Assembly: GCF_000215955.2 (NCBI RefSeq)
Contig: NZ_AFNV02000001.1
Location: 186,001-250,000, forward strand
DNA length: 64,000 nucleotides
Direction of reading: 5' to 3'
Source of the DNA: Salinisphaera shabanensis E1L3A
Lineage (GTDB): Bacteria; Pseudomonadota; Gammaproteobacteria; Nevskiales; Salinisphaeraceae
Below the pieces are notes generated by a model. That model saw nothing but the letters and a program-made list of their open reading frames with translations. It had not been told where the DNA came from and ran no database searches. Positions 52,643-61,746 of the stretch are shown here, in pieces. Position numbers and translations under genes: made by a program. Numbering within the stretch: position 1 is the stretch's first letter; every line of letters begins with the position of its first letter.

Positions 52643-54208
52643 TCAGTACACGTCGCGCAGATAGCGATGTTCCGACGATAGCGTTTCCACGTAGCGCTTG
52701 GCCTGGGCCTCGCTCATCTGGCCCTGCTCCATCACGATATCGTGCAAGGCCTTGTCCACGTCCTTGGCCATACGCTCGGCATCGCCACAGATATAAATCA
52801 CAGCACCGGCTTCCAGCCAGGCCCAGAATTCGCGTGCCTGTTCGCGCATACGGTTCTGCACGTACACCTTTTCCTTCTGATCGCGCGAAAACGCGAGCGT
52901 CAGCCGGCTGATCAGCCCGCTGCTGCGCCATTGCTCGAGTTGGTCCTTGTAGATATGGTCCTTGGCCGATTCCGGGTTGCCGAAGAACACCCAGTTTCTG
53001 CCGGCGTCACCGCGCGCCTCGCGTTCCTGAAGAAACGCCATCAACGGCGCGATGCCGGTACCGGGGCCGATCATGATGGCCGGGTGGTCGCCATCGGCGT
53101 TCACCCGGAACTCCTGGCTGGGCTGGATATACATCGGCACTTCGCCATGCCGCGACAGACGCTTGGCCAGAAAGGTCGATGCCACGCCCTTGTAACCACG
53201 CCCGTAGACGGCCGTTTTCACCACGGCGACGGTGGTATGGATCTCCGTGGGATACGGGCGTGACGACGAGGCAATCGAATATAGCCGCGGCTGGAGCGGG
53301 CTAAGCGCATCGATGAGATCCTGCAGCTTCGGCCGCGCGCTCGGATAAACGCGTACGATCTCGAGCAGCGTCTGGCCCTCTTCCACGCCGCGCTCGGCAA
53401 GCATGCGCAGGTCCTCGGCCTCGTCCGCATCGCTCGCCGATTCAGCCAATACCGATACCACGTCGTCGCTGGGCTTGGTGATATCCACCTCCTTGAGCAG
53501 CACCTGTCGCAGCAACTTGTTTTCGCCGTCGTGCGATTTCACCTTTTCGCCGCCGGAGCAATCGATATCCGCGAGAATCGCGTCTACGGAGCGCGGGTCG
53601 TTCTCGGGATAAATGCCCATCGAGTCGCCGGCCTCGTACTCGATGCCGGAGTCGCCCAGGTCAATGACCACATGGCGCGTATCCTTGCTCGAGCCTTCGG
53701 CGTTGAGCGGCGTACTCGATTTGAGTTTGGCCATATACGGATTGTCGCGCGTGCCCAGCGGCGCTTTTTTCTTCGGTTTCGGCTTGGGTTCGGGTTTTTC
53801 TTCTTCGCCCCCACCGCTATTCGCCGCTTCGTGTTCGGCGACGAGTTCCTTGAGCTTGCGCTCGGTTTCCTTGGCGCCGGGCACACAGCGGTTGAGGTCC
53901 TCGCCTTCGAAAGCGATGGCTTCTGCATAGGTCTTGCACAGATAGCCGCATTGACCACAGTCGAGCTGCGCCATGGCCGCCATGAGTTGGCGCTCGTGGG
54001 GCTTGCCTTCGGCCAGCTCCATGCGTTCTTCCATTTCCATGCCCGGATCGTGCCAGGGGAAGGATTCCTTGGCTTCGCCGCCGCCCTGCTCGGCGCCGCC
54101 CAGCGAGCCTTCCCAACCGGCCAGCGCGGAAATCAGGCCATTGAGCCATTCGCGCTGTTCGACTTCGAACGGCGCGTCTTCGGGAATCAGATCGACTTGT
54201 GTGGGCAT
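52643..54208 (-). CDS. Fe-S/FAD/NADPH reductase (CysJ-like without flavodoxin domain), putative nitrite reductase electron donor
   Basis: 521 residues. About 60-130: a four-Cys Fe-S segment (LDCGQCGYLCKTYAEAI plus a later Cys, NRCVPGA). A charged Pro/Lys/Glu linker (EKPEPKPKPKKKAPLG) follows, then a CysJ-type FAD domain with RLYSIASSS and GVASTFLAKRL and an NADPH domain with MIGPGTGIAPLMAFLQER and YICGDAERMAKDV, ending in the usual aromatic RDVY. The flavodoxin domain of CysJ is missing; the Fe-S module presumably replaces it. Placed 81 bases after the siroheme reductase gene, it probably feeds it electrons from NADPH. Confidence 0.87.
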   Translation of the reverse strand: MPTQVDLIPEDAPFEVEQREWLNGLISALAGWEGSLGGAEQGGGEAKESFPWHDPGMEMEERMELAEGKPHERQLMAAMAQLDCGQCGYLCKTYAEAIAFEGEDLNRCVPGAKETERKLKELVAEHEAANSGGGEEEKPEPKPKPKKKAPLGTRDNPYMAKLKSSTPLNAEGSSKDTRHVVIDLGDSGIEYEAGDSMGIYPENDPRSVDAILADIDCSGGEKVKSHDGENKLLRQVLLKEVDITKPSDDVVSVLAESASDADEAEDLRMLAERGVEEGQTLLEIVRVYPSARPKLQDLIDALSPLQPRLYSIASSSRPYPTEIHTTVAVVKTAVYGRGYKGVASTFLAKRLSRHGEVPMYIQPSQEFRVNADGDHPAIMIGPGTGIAPLMAFLQEREARGDAGRNWVFFGNPESAKDHIYKDQLEQWRSSGLISRLTLAFSRDQKEKVYVQNRMREQAREFWAWLEAGAVIYICGDAERMAKDVDKALHDIVMEQGQMSEAQAKRYVETLSSEHRYLRDVY

Positions 54209-54289
54209 GTGCTACCTCGTGCTCGTTCGGACTTCTACGTCCTTCTCAAACGACTTTTCGCCAATGACTGGTTTCGAAACAACGGGACT

Positions 54290-56227
54290 TCAGCCCGTGC
54301 GTTGGCCGTCCTGAGCGGCTTCGGCCTCGTCCGGCGTGCGGTCGTAATCGTCTGTGGCGGCATCGTCGCGTTCGGTTTTGACTTCTTCCGGCGTATCCGC
54401 CTGTGCTTCGGCCTCGGAATAGGCTTTTTCTTCGGATTCTCTTTGCGCTGCTGCCGCTTTATCCGAGCGCTCGGCCAAACGCTTGCGAAGATCATCGATC
54501 TCCTGGCGGCGCGCGAAGGCAACAAAACGCTCGCCGTCCTGGCGTTCTTCGAGATACAACCCCAGCAGGTTTTCCAGATAAGCGTTCAGATGCACGACGG
54601 GGATCGAGGTCGCCAGCTCGCGGGCGATGCCTTCCTCGCTTTCGTAGCCGCCGCCGATATAGACATGAAAACCGTCGACCTGGTCGGCCTCTTCTGGATC
54701 GTCGGCCTCCGGGTCGGCCACGCGCGCACCGAGCAGGCCGATATCGCCGACATAATGCTGGGCACAGGAGTTCGGACAGCCGGTCATATGAATATTGAGC
54801 GGCTCGTCCAGGTCGAGCGTGGCTTCGAGATGGTCGACCAGCTTGAGCGCGTTGCCCTTGGTTTCGGCGTTGGCGAACTTGCAGCCGAAGCTGCCGGTAC
54901 AGGCCACCATGCCGGTACGCGCGGGGCTGGCGTTCACATGCAGGCCGAGTTGCTCGATACCGCTGACCAGCGCGTTCATGTCGGACTTGTCGACGTTGCC
55001 CAGCAACAGGTTCTGCCAGACCGTCGTGCGCATCTTGGAATCGGCATAGCGGTCGGCCAGATCGGCCAGGCCGTGCATCTGGGGAATGGTCAGCTTGCCG
55101 ACCGGCAATACGATGCCGGCGTATTGCTTGTCGTCGCCGTGATCGTGGATGCTGATATGGCCGGCTTTTTCGACCGGATGCCGGGCTTCGCAACGCGATA
55201 GCGGATAGCGCCGCAGCGTGAACGGCAGCTGTTTCTGCACTTCGCGCATGAACTTGTCGAAACCCCAGCGATCGAGCACGTATTTCAGGCGGGCCTTGTC
55301 GCGGCTGGTGCGATCGCCGTTGGCAAGAAAGACATGCAGCACGGCATGGGCCACCGGTACACATTCCTCGGGCTTGAGCATGACGCCGGTATCGCGGGCG
55401 AAATCCTTGTGGCCGGTGATACCGCCCAGACCCATACGAAAATACGGCCGGCGCGGCAGTGGACCGTCGGCTTTGGGCATGACGGCCGAAAAACCGATGT
55501 CGTTGGTGCCTTCCAGGGCGCTGATGCGCCCGCCGCCGTCGAAGGCGATATTGAACTTGCGCGGCAGGCCGTAGAGCTCGCGGTGGTTGAGAATATGGTG
55601 GTGCATCTGCTTGCAGTACGGCGTGACATCGATCAGCTCATCCGGATCGATACCGGCGAGCGGGCTGCCGGTGATGTTGCGAATGTTGTCGCCGCCCGAA
55701 CCCTGAACCACCAGACCGACATCGGCGAGGCCGGTGAGCACGTTGATCGGGTCTTTCGGGCCGATCTCGCGAATCTGCAGGTTCGCGCGGGTGGTGACAT
55801 GGGTATAGCCACCGCCGTAGGTGTCGGCAAGATCGGCCACGGCCCGGAACTGGTGCGACGAGAAAATACCGCCCGGCATACGCAGCCGGCACATATAGCT
55901 GTCCTGATTGGGGGCGACATAGAACATGCCCCGCCCTTTCATCAGAAATACGTCGTCACCCTTGGGATATTCGCCGGCGTTGGCGAACTGCACCATCTCG
56001 TTCCACATGTCGTTGGGGTTGAGATCGGCCTTGGCTTGTTCCTGGCTGGTCAGCTCGCCGCCCATCGCCTGGGCACGAATACGCGCCTGCGAATGGAAAT
56101 CGTCCGGTCGCAGCCGCTTGCCGGTGGTCAGCCCGGTCATCCCGGGCACGCCCCGGGCAATATGCAGCCCGGCGGTCACGCCCTTGAGATAGCGCTGCTG
56201 TTCTTCATCAAACGTGTTGTCGGTCAT
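54290..56227 (-). CDS. NirA-type siroheme/[4Fe-4S] nitrite (or sulfite) reductase
   Basis: 645 residues with two-fold ferredoxin-like plus siroheme-binding repeats. The coupled cluster/siroheme cysteines are visible as CTGSFGC (about 440 and 446) and TGCPNSC (about 481 and 485). GGGYTHVTTRANLQIREI and similar segments fit the substrate pocket. Sequence style matches the NirA family, and the nitrate genes next to it favour six-electron reduction of nitrite to ammonium. The last 75 or so residues form a very acidic Glu/Ala/Asp tail not found in most relatives. ATG 56227 is supported by CCGGAG seven bases ahead. Confidence 0.88.
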   Translation of the reverse strand: MTDNTFDEEQQRYLKGVTAGLHIARGVPGMTGLTTGKRLRPDDFHSQARIRAQAMGGELTSQEQAKADLNPNDMWNEMVQFANAGEYPKGDDVFLMKGRGMFYVAPNQDSYMCRLRMPGGIFSSHQFRAVADLADTYGGGYTHVTTRANLQIREIGPKDPINVLTGLADVGLVVQGSGGDNIRNITGSPLAGIDPDELIDVTPYCKQMHHHILNHRELYGLPRKFNIAFDGGGRISALEGTNDIGFSAVMPKADGPLPRRPYFRMGLGGITGHKDFARDTGVMLKPEECVPVAHAVLHVFLANGDRTSRDKARLKYVLDRWGFDKFMREVQKQLPFTLRRYPLSRCEARHPVEKAGHISIHDHGDDKQYAGIVLPVGKLTIPQMHGLADLADRYADSKMRTTVWQNLLLGNVDKSDMNALVSGIEQLGLHVNASPARTGMVACTGSFGCKFANAETKGNALKLVDHLEATLDLDEPLNIHMTGCPNSCAQHYVGDIGLLGARVADPEADDPEEADQVDGFHVYIGGGYESEEGIARELATSIPVVHLNAYLENLLGLYLEERQDGERFVAFARRQEIDDLRKRLAERSDKAAAAQRESEEKAYSEAEAQADTPEEVKTERDDAATDDYDRTPDEAEAAQDGQRTG

Positions 56228-56362
56228 ATCGAACTCCGGTTCTCGGTCCGGCTTTGAGTCGTAAACGGAAGCGATCCGCACTGCGTGAATGGCGTTGTCG
56301 CGCCCAACGGCTGTGCTTGCTCTGCGTGCATCTGCGCCAACCGGCGAGCGTGTGTGTCGGTG

Positions 56363-59041
56363 CTATTCATCTGCCTGGGTCTCGGCGATGAGCGCCGCGA
56401 TTTCAGGCTTGCAGGAGCCACAATTGGTGCCGGCTTCGAGGGCCTCGCCCACGGCGGCGACCGAGTCCAGGCCCTGCTCGTCGATCGCACGGAGGATCGT
56501 GTTGCGCGCGACGCCGAAACAGGAACACACCTGCGGACCCGGATCGGCGCCCGGATCGGCCGGGCGGCCGGCCAGCAGGCCGATGCGCTCGGTCTCGTCG
56601 ACGGGCTCGCCGGTGAACAGGTTGGCCAGCCAGCTGCGCTCGGGCAGCGCTGCCGGTTCGGGGGCGACGAACACACAGGCCTCGATATGGCCGGCGTCCA
56701 TATGCGCCGCGCGATAGCGCCCGGCGGCGGAATCCACGGCTTCCAGCCAGTCCGCCGTGCGCTCGCCCACGCCGAGCCAGCTGCGCGCGGTTGTAGCCCA
56801 GGCGTCCGGCGTTGTCAGGCCGGCGATCTCGTAGCGATAGAAACGCTCGCCCGGCACTTTCACCCAGTAATCGATGCTCGACTCGGCCGCCAGCTGCAAC
56901 GGTCGGCTGGCCAGAATGAAGCCATGCCAGGCTGCGTCGAACGGTGCGATGGCGGCCGGCGTGTGCTTGAACTCGGGTTCGCCCGAAATCGGACAGACCG
57001 CCGGATTGGCGAGCGCGCCCACGCGCGCACGGGCTGCGAACTGGTCGTTCCAGTGCATGGGCACGAACAGCGTGCCTTCGCGCTGGCCGGCCGTGACAAT
57101 CACGCGAACATGCGCTTCGCCCAGCGCGGTCGACACCGTGGCGATGGCGCCATCGGCTACCCCGTAGCGCTTGGCATCTTCGGGATGCACTTCCACGAAT
57201 GGCTCGGGAATATGCGCAGCAAGCCGCGCGGACTTGGCGGTGCGCGTCATCGTATGCCAGTGGTCGCGTATGCGCCCGGTATTGAGCGCCAACGGCCACT
57301 CATTGCTGACCGCGTTGGCCGGCCCGCGCGGCGTGACCGCCACCAGATGGGCCTGGCCGTCGCGGGTGGGATACACGCTGTCGGTAAACAGACGCCGGCT
57401 ATCCTGTGCGACCGGCATTGCCCCCGCAGCGCGCAGGGTCTGCGGCGCGAATATCGGCCAGCGCACCGGCTTGAGTGTGTCGTATTCGCTATCGGTGAGA
57501 TCCGTCAGACCGGCGAGGTTGAGCACGCGCTCGCCATCGTTTTCGAACGCGGTGAGCGCGGCATGCTCGCGAAAGATTGCGGCGGCGCTATCGAAATCGA
57601 AGCCGTCAGCGAAGCCCATCCGACGTGCCACATCGCAGATGATGTCCCAGTCGGCGCGCGTATCGCCGGGCATCGGCAGGAACGACCGCTGGCGCGAAAT
57701 GACGCGTTCGGAGTTGGTCACCGTGCCGCTTTTCTCGGCCCAGGCCGCGGCCGGCAGCAGCACATGGGCCCGGTCGACCGTATCGGTATGGCGCATGCAG
57801 TCCGACACGGCCACGAACTCGCAGGCTTCAAGTGCGCGCTTGGCGCGATCGGCATGCGGCAGGCTCACCAGCGGATTGGTGGCCATGATCCAGACCGCCT
57901 TGACCTCACCCCGCTCGATCGCCTCGAACAGTTCGACGGCTTTGAGTCCCGGTTCGTCAGCAATGGCCGGCGAGCCCCAGAAGCGTTGCACCCGCTCGGC
58001 CGCGTCGAAGCCCATATGCGCGGCCAGCGTGCTGGACAGCCCGCCGACCTCGCGCCCGCCCATGGCATTGGGCTGGCCGGTGATCGAGAACGGACAGGCG
58101 CCCGGCTTGCCGATCCGATCGGTCAGCAAATGGCAATTGAGAATGGCGTTGACCTTGTCCGTGCCCGCCGAGGACTGATTCACGCCCTGGGAGAACACCG
58201 TCACCGTACGCTCGGTTTGAGCGAACAGCTCGAAGAAGGCGGCGACGGTGTCGCGATCCACGCCACAGGCCTCGGCCACGGCATCGATATCGCCGATCTT
58301 GTGCGCCTCGGCGACGGCGTCCTGCGTGCCGGGCAGATCGCTGGCAACACCGTTCTCGGCCAGATAGCCCAGCAGGCCGTTGAACAGATGCACGTCCGTG
58401 CCGGGCGCTATGGGCAAATGCAGGTCCGCGCCTTCGGCGGTGGCCGTACGACGCGGATCGATCACCACGAGTTTCTTGTTCGGATCGTTTTCCTGGGCGG
58501 CGACGATGCGCTGATAGACCACTGGATGGCACCAGGCGGTGTTCGAACCAACCAGCACGACGAGGTCGGCGACTTCGAGATCCTCGTAGCAGCCGGGCAC
58601 CACGTCCTCGCCGAAGGCGCGCTTGTGGCCGGCTACTGCCGACGACATGCACAGCCGCGAGTTGGTATCGATATTCGCCGAACCGATATAGCCCTTCATC
58701 AGCTTGTTGGCGACGTAGTAGTCCTCGGTGAGCAGCTGGCCCGAGACATAGAACGCGACAGCGTCCGGGCCGTGTTCGGCGATGATCTGGCCGAAGCGGG
58801 CGGCGACCTCGTCCAACGCGTCGTCCCAGCTCGCGCGCCGGCCATCGACCACCGGATGCAGCAATCGGCCTTGCAGCCCCACGGTGTCCGCCAGTGCCGT
58901 GCCCTTCGAACACAGGCTGCCGAGATTCGAGGGATGCGCGCTGTCGCCCGCCACGCTGACCGCGTCGTTATCGACCACGGCATTCACGCCACAGCCGACA
59001 CCGCAATACGGGCAGGTGGTACGGGTGGTCACCGCGTTCAT
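56363..59041 (-). CDS. nasA: Assimilatory nitrate reductase catalytic subunit
   Basis: 892-residue cytosolic molybdopterin enzyme reducing nitrate to nitrite. N-terminal [4Fe-4S] cysteines C10, C13, C17 and C44 (TCPYCGVGCG, LCSKG); then Mo-bisMGD domains with the active-site Cys region LCMSSAVAGHKRAFG, GSNTAWCHPV, QGVNQSSAGTDKVNAI, and a C-terminal dinucleotide-binding domain. The final 60 residues are a BFD-like [2Fe-2S] domain (VCSCFGVARNTI, GTNCGSCKPEI), as in Klebsiella NasA. ATG 59041 shares one base with the stop of the reductase subunit gene (TGATG). Confidence 0.93.
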   Translation of the reverse strand: MNAVTTRTTCPYCGVGCGVNAVVDNDAVSVAGDSAHPSNLGSLCSKGTALADTVGLQGRLLHPVVDGRRASWDDALDEVAARFGQIIAEHGPDAVAFYVSGQLLTEDYYVANKLMKGYIGSANIDTNSRLCMSSAVAGHKRAFGEDVVPGCYEDLEVADLVVLVGSNTAWCHPVVYQRIVAAQENDPNKKLVVIDPRRTATAEGADLHLPIAPGTDVHLFNGLLGYLAENGVASDLPGTQDAVAEAHKIGDIDAVAEACGVDRDTVAAFFELFAQTERTVTVFSQGVNQSSAGTDKVNAILNCHLLTDRIGKPGACPFSITGQPNAMGGREVGGLSSTLAAHMGFDAAERVQRFWGSPAIADEPGLKAVELFEAIERGEVKAVWIMATNPLVSLPHADRAKRALEACEFVAVSDCMRHTDTVDRAHVLLPAAAWAEKSGTVTNSERVISRQRSFLPMPGDTRADWDIICDVARRMGFADGFDFDSAAAIFREHAALTAFENDGERVLNLAGLTDLTDSEYDTLKPVRWPIFAPQTLRAAGAMPVAQDSRRLFTDSVYPTRDGQAHLVAVTPRGPANAVSNEWPLALNTGRIRDHWHTMTRTAKSARLAAHIPEPFVEVHPEDAKRYGVADGAIATVSTALGEAHVRVIVTAGQREGTLFVPMHWNDQFAARARVGALANPAVCPISGEPEFKHTPAAIAPFDAAWHGFILASRPLQLAAESSIDYWVKVPGERFYRYEIAGLTTPDAWATTARSWLGVGERTADWLEAVDSAAGRYRAAHMDAGHIEACVFVAPEPAALPERSWLANLFTGEPVDETERIGLLAGRPADPGADPGPQVCSCFGVARNTILRAIDEQGLDSVAAVGEALEAGTNCGSCKPEIAALIAETQADE

Positions 59042-60309
59042 CAGGCAGCCTCCGCGTCCACGGGTTCTGCGCCGGGTAGATAGGCCTGACCGAACAACAG
59101 CAGATCGCGAAAAGCCGAGACGTCCGCGCCCTCGCGCATGAGCTTGAAATACCAGCCGCCGTCGCGGGTGTCGCCATAGAGCACGACGCCGACAATGCGA
59201 TCGTCGCGCAGCACGATGCGCTTGTAGACGCCACGGCGCACATCGGAAAACGTCAGCGTTTCGCTGCCCTCGGCGTCGGAAAAATCGCCGGCGGAATAGA
59301 CATCGATGCCGGTAACCTTGAGCTGGGTGGCGGTCACCGAGCCTTCGTACTGGGTATGGCCGCGGTAGGCCAGATGATTGGCACAGACGCTGGCCTGATC
59401 CCACAGCGGCGCGACCAGGCCATAGACCGAATGGCGATGCTCGACGCATTCGCCGACCGCATAGATACGCGGATCGTAGGTCTGCATCGTGTCGTTGACG
59501 ACGATGCCTTTTTCGCAGTGCAGACCGGCGGTCTTCGCCAGTTCGACATTCGGGCGGATGCCCACGGCCATGACCACGATATCGGCATCGATCTCGGAGT
59601 CGTCGGCATCGTCGAAGCGCAGGCCGGTCACACGGCCGGCTTCGTCGCCGAGGATGGCGGCAGTCTTCGCGCCCATGCGAAACGACAGCCCGCGCTGGGT
59701 AAGCGAGTACTGCAGCAGATCGGCCGCGGTGGGGTCGAGCTGGCGCTCCATGAGCGTGTCCATGAGATGGACGATGGTCACGTCCATGCCGCGCTTGTGC
59801 AGACCATAGCCGGCTTCCAGACCGAGCAAGCCACCGCCGATGACCACGGCCTTGCCGCCTTTTTCGCTGGCCTCGACCATGCGATGCACATCGCCGATAT
59901 CGCGAAAGCTGATCACGCCGTCGAGCGTATGGCCGGGCACGGGCAGTATGAACGGCGTGGAACCGGTGGCCAGCAATAGCCGGTCATAGCCGATCTCGCG
60001 CCCCGACTCGGAAACGACCATGCGCCGACGGCGGTCGATTTCAACAACCGCTTCGCCCGTGTAGAGCGCGATATCGTTGTCGACATACCACTCGCGCCCA
60101 TGCGTTTCGATTTCGGCGAAATCCTTGTCCCCGGCCAGCACCGGCGAAAGCATGATGCGGTTGTAGCTGGCATGGGGCTCGGCGCCGAAAACCGTGATGC
60201 TGTAGCGTTCCGGTGCCGCCTCGAGCAGGTCCTCGATCACGCGGACACCGGCCATACCGTTACCGATGACCACCAGATCGAGTTTCGGTTGTGTCGCGTT
60301 ATCGCTCAC
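59041..60309 (-). CDS. NAD(P)H/FAD nitrate reductase electron-transfer subunit (NasC/NirB N-terminal-like)
   Basis: 422 residues. Two dinucleotide-binding motifs (VVIGNGMAGVRVIEDLL for FAD, VVIGGGLLGLEAGYGLHKRG for NAD(P)H), then AVGIRPNVELAKTAGL and a third domain with VYAVGECVEHR-type and SGVVLYGDTRDGGWYF-like segments, as in NirB N-termini and Klebsiella NasC. No [2Fe-2S] cysteines are left at the end. It passes electrons from NAD(P)H to NasA. GTG 60309 is chosen for TAGGAGCAGG just ahead and because the FAD motif begins at residue 12. Confidence 0.9.
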   Translation of the reverse strand: MSDNATQPKLDLVVIGNGMAGVRVIEDLLEAAPERYSITVFGAEPHASYNRIMLSPVLAGDKDFAEIETHGREWYVDNDIALYTGEAVVEIDRRRRMVVSESGREIGYDRLLLATGSTPFILPVPGHTLDGVISFRDIGDVHRMVEASEKGGKAVVIGGGLLGLEAGYGLHKRGMDVTIVHLMDTLMERQLDPTAADLLQYSLTQRGLSFRMGAKTAAILGDEAGRVTGLRFDDADDSEIDADIVVMAVGIRPNVELAKTAGLHCEKGIVVNDTMQTYDPRIYAVGECVEHRHSVYGLVAPLWDQASVCANHLAYRGHTQYEGSVTATQLKVTGIDVYSAGDFSDAEGSETLTFSDVRRGVYKRIVLRDDRIVGVVLYGDTRDGGWYFKLMREGADVSAFRDLLLFGQAYLPGAEPVDAEAA

Positions 60310-60319
60310 GAACCTGCTC

Positions 60320-61687
60320 CTACGCCGGTTCCGGCGAATCGCTGCCACGGGCCTTGATCGGGTCGTCACCGGCCGAAGCCGTATCGAAAACGGCTTTCTC
60401 TTCGGCCAGCACATCGGCCGAGAAGCGCACGAAAAACGCGAAGAACGAACACACGAGCACGGCACAGCCGAGAATCATCAGCCCCTGGCCGTAAGACAGC
60501 GACTCTGTCTTGAATAGAAAACCGGCCAACACCGCGCCGGCGTTACCGCCCGCGCCGACGATGCCGTTCACCCCGCCCAGCGCTTTCTTGTTCATGAACG
60601 GCACCAGGCCGAAGGTCGCGCCTTCCGACATCTGCACGAACAGACTGAATACGATCATGGTCGCGATTGCAGCCGTCAGCACTTCCATCTGGGAGAATGC
60701 GATGAGCGCGATGCCTTCAATGAACATGGCCGCGAACAGGAATCTCACCCGCCCGTTCAGGCCCATAAAACGCGCTGACAGATCCGAAAAGAAACCGCCC
60801 ATGGTGCGCGCGAAGATGTTCATCAAGCCGAACAGGCCAGCGATCAGCCCTGCGGTCTTCAGATCGACGTCGAAGTTGTCGAAAAAGTAGATTGCGGCCA
60901 CATTGTTGATGGTCAGCTCAACGCCAAAGCAGCCGGCATACACCACGAACAGTGCCCAAACCCGATAGTCCTTGGCGGCATTGCGAAAGCTCGACCAGCC
61001 GCTGTTTTCGTTTTTGGCTTCAGGAATCTTGCCGGCGGCACGCAGATCCGAATAGTTGCCGTCGGGCGCATCCTGGGTGAACTTCCAGTACGCGATACCC
61101 AGCGCAAACAAAATCACGCCCGGCACCACCATGGCCAGGCGCCAGCCCAGCGTTTCGCTGATGCCCAGCGACACGATCGCGGTAAAGATCAGCGGCATGA
61201 CGATCTGGGTGGTCCCGCCACCGAGATTGCCCCAGCCCGCGGTGGTGGCATTTGCCGTACCCACGATATTGGGCGCGAACATCACCGACGTGTGGTACTG
61301 GGTAATCACGAACGACGCGCCGATCGCGCCGATACACAATCGCGCCAGCAGAAAGCTCTCGAAGCTGTCGGCAAAGCCGATACACATCACCGGAATCGAG
61401 CCCAGAATCAACAGCGACGAATAGGTCTTGCGCGGGCCAAATTTGTCGCACAGCGGGCCGATGAGCAGACGCACCAGCACCGTGATCGCGACCGAGGCAA
61501 TGATGGTCGAGCCGACCTGCGACTTGTCGAGGTTCAGATCCTCGCGCACCACCGCCATGAGCGGCGCAATACCGAACCAGCCGAAAAAGCATAGATGAAA
61601 GGCCAGCCAGCTCATGTGGAAGGCCCGCATCTGTACCGATTTGAAATCGAACAAGCGAATACGGGTCGCTTTGTTGGCAAGTTCCAT
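60320..61687 (-). CDS. narK: Nitrate/nitrite transporter, MFS NarK/NasA family
   Basis: 455 residues with 12 hydrophobic helices. The two nitrate signature segments are visible: AGWGNLGGGTTQIVMP in the fifth helix region and GIVGAGGNAGAVLAGF in the eleventh; the substrate-binding Arg residues likely lie in ARLCIGAIGA and NIFARTMGG. It imports nitrate or exchanges it with nitrite. Ten bases before the electron-transfer subunit gene, in the middle of the assimilation operon. Confidence 0.93.
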   Translation of the reverse strand: MELANKATRIRLFDFKSVQMRAFHMSWLAFHLCFFGWFGIAPLMAVVREDLNLDKSQVGSTIIASVAITVLVRLLIGPLCDKFGPRKTYSSLLILGSIPVMCIGFADSFESFLLARLCIGAIGASFVITQYHTSVMFAPNIVGTANATTAGWGNLGGGTTQIVMPLIFTAIVSLGISETLGWRLAMVVPGVILFALGIAYWKFTQDAPDGNYSDLRAAGKIPEAKNENSGWSSFRNAAKDYRVWALFVVYAGCFGVELTINNVAAIYFFDNFDVDLKTAGLIAGLFGLMNIFARTMGGFFSDLSARFMGLNGRVRFLFAAMFIEGIALIAFSQMEVLTAAIATMIVFSLFVQMSEGATFGLVPFMNKKALGGVNGIVGAGGNAGAVLAGFLFKTESLSYGQGLMILGCAVLVCSFFAFFVRFSADVLAEEKAVFDTASAGDDPIKARGSDSPEPA

Positions 61688-61746
61688 GGTCTAGGCGCTC
61701 CTGCAGAGAAATTCGGTAACGAAAGACGACGAATCGAAGCGACGCA

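Noticed and set aside
53531-55201. Plus-strand frame of about 550 codons opposite the reductase and nitrite reductase genes
   Set aside because: It runs antisense across two well-supported genes and the gap between them; low-complexity composition, no family features.
56285-59083. Very long open frame on the plus strand opposite nasA (over 900 codons)
   Set aside because: Antisense shadow caused by high GC codon bias of nasA. The translation is rich in Arg, His, Gly and Ala with no motif, and nasA is beyond doubt.
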